Below, piece by piece: positions 59,501 to 64,000 of a DNA stretch of 64,000 nt (positions within the stretch are counted from its first letter, which is position 1; each line of letters begins with the position of its first letter). Source of the DNA: Xiphophorus maculatus (Eukaryota > Chordata > Actinopteri > Cyprinodontiformes > Poeciliidae). The stretch spans positions 9,761,463-9,825,462 of the forward strand of contig NC_036456.1 in NCBI RefSeq assembly GCF_002775205.1. Direction: 5' to 3'. The translations under genes were made by a program, and so were the position numbers. Under the pieces are notes generated by a model that was given only the letters and a program-made list of their open reading frames with translations, made no database searches and was not told the origin of the DNA.

Positions 59501-62500
59501 CCTTTTCCAAATCCTTGTGTTCTTTTGTCTGGTCCTCGTTTACGGGTTCAGGAGACCAAACAAGCCCTTGGGTCAACTATGGCCAGCATGACAATGGACA
59601 AACTGGTTCTGGATGGTCCTGGGGCGCTGCAGTACTTCCAAGGAGCTGGTAAAGACAGCAAGGAGCTGGTTGAAAGATCCTGTCAGGTGATTATTAGGGA
59701 ACAACAAGTTGTTAGCTCACCAGTTGTGGCAACCAAACAGCGAAGCCTCAGCAGCATCACACCCAGACCATCAACTCCCAGGACTCGCTTCAGCACTGCT
59801 GGAGACAGTTCAGTCAAAATCAACCTAGAAATCAAGATTGGCAGCTTAGAGAAAGAGCAGGTTTGACCATTTTACTTTATTTTTTTTCTCACATTTGGCA
59901 CAATGTGAGAAAGAATGTCTCACATCCATCTCACGTTGTCTGACATCCTGGTATTACTGCCAATATCTGGCCCGATATTGTCAGCATGTCAGTTTTCTAT
60001 TAATGCTATTTCTAAACGTTTCCACAGGTGAACGTTTTGGTCGTCCCCACACACAGCAGGCAGCTGTCTTCAACAAACATTGGCAAGTCATTGCTTGGGA
60101 AAGGCGGAGATATAGTCAAATCAAAGTTTGACTTATTGGCCGCAAATTCTTCCCTCAATCCTGGTGATGTTCTGGAGGTCGGTGCCAGCGCCTCTCTGGG
60201 TTGCTCAAAGATATTCTGCATGGAGTGCCTGGCTTGGGACGGAGTTGGAGGAAGAGGAGTGCAGGTGAGAAATCAAAACCCCAAAAATCAAGATCTATTT
60301 ATGGAGAGAAACATACACGGTTTCAAGTGGCTGAAATTAGCATCCTTCATAAGATGACTTGTCTCAACAAAGACAGAATGGGTCGCTCTATGGGACGGGA
60401 TGAGCTTGGACTCATTGTTTGAATGTGAAGTTTTTGGTATCTAATCAGGATAACTACTACGTGCCATTCTTCAGAACATTTCAAGACTGATAGCAGAGGG
60501 ACACCCCTAGAACAGGACGGACCATATATCCCGCCTGGCCTGTGGATTGATGGATTCTTATTAACACAGGGAAATATTTTATTCCTGTCTTTCAGGCTCT
60601 TTCTAGGGGGCTAAGAAGATGTTTGGACCTCTGTGCAGAGAAGGGCTTCAGTTCAGTGGCCATTCCTGTTATCGGGCCTGGACTACTCCTAAAATACCCC
60701 CTGAGTGAAGCCGTTCAAGTTCTGAAGGAAAGCATTCGCCAATTTGCATTGTCTGACCGATGCGGAAATCTCACCACCATCCACATCGTCATTAAACCAG
60801 GCTATCCAGACTCCGAGGAGGTACCTCTTCAAAGCAAAGTATGGCATTTAAATAAATGCTACATAACATTTACTGTTGATTTTAATTATTTCCAGAGCTA
60901 CCATGAAGTATACAAACATCTCAGCTCAATCATGAACCAGAGAGGCAGAGGTAAACCAGACTTTATTGGCAGTTCATAATTTTTGTAGCATATAAACATT
61001 TTATTGGCATCAAACTTCAAGATGGCTTCGTTCTCGTAGCTCTCTTCGGATCCCTCACCAGTGACCTCGATGACATCAACATCACTGTAGGAGGCGGGAT
61101 CAAACTGCAGTTGGTGTTCGGCGACATCACTAACGAGACTACAGACGGTGTGGTGAACACCACCAACTTTGTGAACTTCTACAATGGTAGGGGATCAAAT
61201 GCAGGAGGAGAGCATTTGAAGGTCAAAGTCCCAGGAAGGAAGCACACTGGAGCTGTAAAGCTGTTGGTTGACACACACTGAAGCATATTACAGAGCAGAA
61301 AAGAGGATGAATGAACACGCAGGCACTTAAAAATCACAGCAGCAACAACAGATAGTTGACAAACAGAATAAGAAGAGGTCACATGATTCGGCTTCACAAT
61401 ATTTACTCATAAAACACGTTTTCCTGGATTTTGGTTGGTTTTCAGGAAGCAGGTTATAAAATATTCAGTTTATGATGTTTGATTAAACAAAAATAACTCA
61501 TGCAATTTGTTGGAGTAATTTCCATACAGTATAAAAAAACAGAACAGATATGAAACATTCCCTAGGAGACAAATTGGCTTATATCCATCCATCCATTTTC
61601 TAACACCCTTGTCTCTAGTGGGGTCAGGAGGTGCTGGTTCCTATCTCCAGCTAACGTTCCGGGCGAGAGGCGGGGTCACCCTAGACAGGTCAACAGTCTG
61701 TCGAAGGGCAACACAGAGACAGACAGGACAAACAACCATGCACCCACACACCTAGGGAGAATTTAGAGACCAATTAACCTGATAGTCATGTGTTTGGGCT
61801 GTGGGAGAAAGCCGGAGTACCCGGAGAGAACCCACCATGCACAGGGAGAACATGCAAACTCCGTGCAGAAAGACCCCAGGCCGGGAATCGAACCCAGGAC
61901 CTTCTTGCTGCAAGGCAACAGTTCTACCAACTGCGCCACTGTGCAGTCAAATTGACTTATAGTCAGAGCAAAATTTCTCACAAAAGATGACATCAATACG
62001 TACCTAAATGAGTAAAGCACCAGGAACACAATAATAATAATAAAAAATACAACCAACACTCTTTAAAACATAATAAAAAGTTTTTGGTTTACCATCTAGA
62101 CTCAATAATTATCAGTGGTTAGTTAAAAAAAAGTTTTTATAAGCTTTAAGCCACAATGGTTAACAAATCAGATTATGTTATCTGCATGAGTATGCATTGG
62201 ACTTTGTGGTGTTTTATTGTTATTGGCAATATAATAACTGATTAAAAAGCTGAAGGTGATTTTGATTAGGCAACATCAGAAAACCTGCAGACATTTAAAT
62301 ATAGCTACTCTTAAAAATGGATTTTAAATGTTCTGTACTTAAATGGTCCTTTATCAAGTCGAATACCTTATTAAAAATGTGACTCTACAAAAACATCTCA
62401 TCTTTATCAAAAGATTGTTACTCTTTATGAAACAAGTCTTGGCCCTGCTTTCGCATCAGCAAAGAAAACATGTTAAAGTGTAAATAATTATTTGTTACAG

Positions 62501-63816
62501 AGGGAGTCTGCAAAGACATTTTAACCGTAGCTGGACCAGAGGTGGAAGCTCAGCTGAAAACAGGTAAGAGAGGAGAATTGGCCATGTGTTTTAAAGCGAC
62601 ACACGGTTCAGATAGCTGGTTTTTGTGGTGATCTTCTGTGCTTTGTGTGTTCAGCAAATGTGAGTCGAGGAAAGGCTTTTGTGACACTGCCTGGACAGTT
62701 CCCCTGTAAAGCCATCTTACATGTATGTGGAGAGAAAGACGCAAGCCTTATTGAAACACTTGTGCCCAGCATCGTTAACTACTGTGAAAGCCAGGGATTC
62801 AGCTCTGTAGCGATTCCTGCCATCTGTGCAGGTAAGTATACTGTGTTTTTTTTAGAGAATACATAATAAATGTTGCACTTTGTGGTTGAACTCTGTGTGG
62901 ACAATCTCTTTCTGCAGGAGCCGGTGGGTTGGACCCTGCAGTCGTTGCAGGTGCAATCCTGAGAGGAATCAAAACTGCCACATCATCCGGTCCTTTTTAC
63001 AGCCTCACCTCCATCCGCCTTGTCCTGATTAAAATCAACGTCTTCTTAGCTTTTCAAGAAGAAGCAACACAGATGTTCCCCACTTCTGGAAGGAAAGGTA
63101 ACAGAACATTTTTTTTTACAAATAGCTTTCTTCCAGTGCGTCTCTTATGATGTTTTAAATATTATGTTTGGACTTTTCACAAATATCCTGGACCTGTTTT
63201 CCAGCACCACCATTTCAGGTGCCTCAGGTACAACAACAGGCACCTTTATCTCTGATTGCCGACCTCAGCATATATGATACCATTCCTGCAAGTGAGAAAT
63301 CTACATTCCTGTTCCTGGGTCTTACCAGAAACGATGTTAATGAGGCCATGGAAAAACTGAAGAATCTTTATAAGCAGCAGTGTACTGAACACACCTTCCC
63401 AAAAGAGCAGCTAGACAGTCTCTACGCAGACGATATGTTAGATCTGCAGCAGATGGTGAGGATGGAGGGTCTGTACATGAAGAAGGACCCCTCTGGAAGC
63501 TTGATAGTGAACGGTATGAAAGACGGGGTCAACAGGGCAATTGTCAAGTTCAATTCAAGCCTGCACGGCAACCTGAGGAGAGAGGTGAGAGGGAAGGAGG
63601 AGGACGATTTGTTCGCACGTGTGATGTGGTGCATCCTGGGAAAAAATGGAAACTGGGACAGAGTCCCCAAAACAGCCAATTACAACCTGGAAAAGAAGGA
63701 TGTTGGTGGAGGAATTACGGATGCATACGGAGTCTTGTGGCAAGTGGATCTGAAAAACTTAACGGTTTCAGCTAAAGGACGCAAAACAAATCTCAAACGA
63801 CTAGAGAATCTGGAAG
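56546..63816 (+). CDS. parp14: parp14 (gene C): RRM, KH-like, two macrodomains, WWE; catalytic exons beyond window
   Basis: The fullest PARP14 copy, cut at the right edge. Exons: 56546-56717, 56800-56924, 58343-59860, 60028-60264, 60596-60820, 60896-60950, 61040-61186, 62501-62563, 62655-62831, 62918-63097 and 63205-63816; phases join for 1,170 codons. Order: RRM-like module (RRDSGGGDCGVIEK), KH-like repeats in the large exon, a first macrodomain from KIGSLEKEQ|VNVLVVP to IHIVIKPGYPDS, a second with KLQLVFGDITNETTDGVVNT and SVAIPAICAGAGGLDP, then the WWE (MWCILGKNGNWDRVP). Human PARP14 has three macrodomains; only two are recognised here. The first lacks the Asn-rich ligand motif of active macrodomains, the second keeps VVNTTN. 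The last visible exon ends at the same WWE/ART boundary phase as in genes A and B, so ART exons should follow. PARP14 mono-ADP-ribosylates proteins and acts in interferon and antiviral responses (family knowledge). Confidence 0.9.
57225..58245. mobile_element. Tc1/mariner relic in gene C intron 2
   Basis: Left end gtaccttgcaaaatgtatcc and right end ttgatctattacataaaatcc are opposite ends of one teleost Tc1 family. The interior holds degraded transposase-region words read antisense (ccacagattctccattggat, gtaggcaaaaaagctcagtt, ctaatgaccagagcg). No open transposase. Confidence 0.7.
61565..61945. mobile_element. L2/CR1-type LINE tail (or SINE sharing it) in parp14 intron 7
   Basis: A copy of a very common teleost repeat: atccatccatccattttcta at one end, then gtctgtcgaagggcaacaca, gaatttagagaccaattaac, gagaacatgcaaactccgtg and gggaatcgaacccaggacct. 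It has no reverse transcriptase. The minus-strand frame at 61763-62059 is part of this repeat and not a gene. Confidence 0.75.
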
Positions 63817-63962
63817 GTGAGAAAAGCAGATTTTAAAAGTATTTCAGAAGCTGCTTTTACTCAGCATTTTGCAAAATGCCTGTTATTGCTGGTTGTGTCA
63901 GCTAGCTAATTTGCTGTTATTACCTTCCTCACTTTTGTTAAAGCCCTTGTCCTCTTTCTTTA

Positions 63963-63984
63963 AATATATATATATATATATATT
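63963..63984. repeat. (TA)n microsatellite
   Basis: About ten TA units in the intron after the parp14 WWE exon, near the right edge. Confidence 0.8.
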
Positions 63985-64000
63985 CACTTATTACACTCAA

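Noticed and set aside
61763-62059. 98-codon minus-strand frame
   Set aside because: Lies inside the L2-type repeat tail.

Overview
The window is nuclear DNA from a teleost fish. Spliced vertebrate genes with canonical splice sites, a cluster of fish-type CXC chemokines, a tandem PARP14 family and many teleost Tc1/mariner, hAT and L2-type repeats all point that way. I cannot name the species. No rRNA, tRNA, CRISPR or prokaryotic gene organisation is present.

Layout. At 1-0.05 kb a minus-strand gene may start beside a CACGTG/CCAAT promoter. At 3.9-7.3 kb lies a complete trmt10b (tRNA position-9 methyltransferase, + strand, 7 coding exons, one GC-AG intron) behind a CRE/ETS promoter. From 9.6 to 34.8 kb there are five CXC chemokine genes, all on the minus strand. 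The first (9.6-12.3 kb) has three coding exons. The other four (19.1-20.0, 23.7-24.6, 31.8-32.6, 34.0-34.8 kb) are paralogs with identical exon phases and four coding exons. In three of them the last exon is built from short tandem repeats and encodes a Thr/Ala/Ser-rich, mucin-like tail. Between and beyond them are duplicated flank segments of the cluster and many mobile-element relics. From 34.9 to 43.4 kb I see mainly repeats, including two minisatellites and a perfect 32-bp palindrome.

From 43.5 kb to the right edge there are three tandem PARP14-like mono-ADP-ribosyltransferase genes on the + strand, each preceded by a perfect interferon-stimulated response element (GAAANNGAAACT). Gene A (44.9-48.8 kb) lacks the RRM exons and macrodomains. 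Gene B (50.7-55.9 kb) has the RRM exons but lost the last KH-like module and all macrodomains through an in-frame deletion inside one exon. Gene C (56.5 kb to beyond the edge) is the fullest copy: RRM, KH-like modules, two recognisable macrodomains and WWE, with its catalytic exons outside the window.

Together the chemokines (leukocyte recruitment) and PARP14-like enzymes (ADP-ribosylation in antiviral responses) look like an expanding interferon-responsive immune neighbourhood next to a housekeeping tRNA-modification gene. The most notable points are the chimeric PARP14 exon, the repeat-encoded chemokine tails and the shared ISREs.
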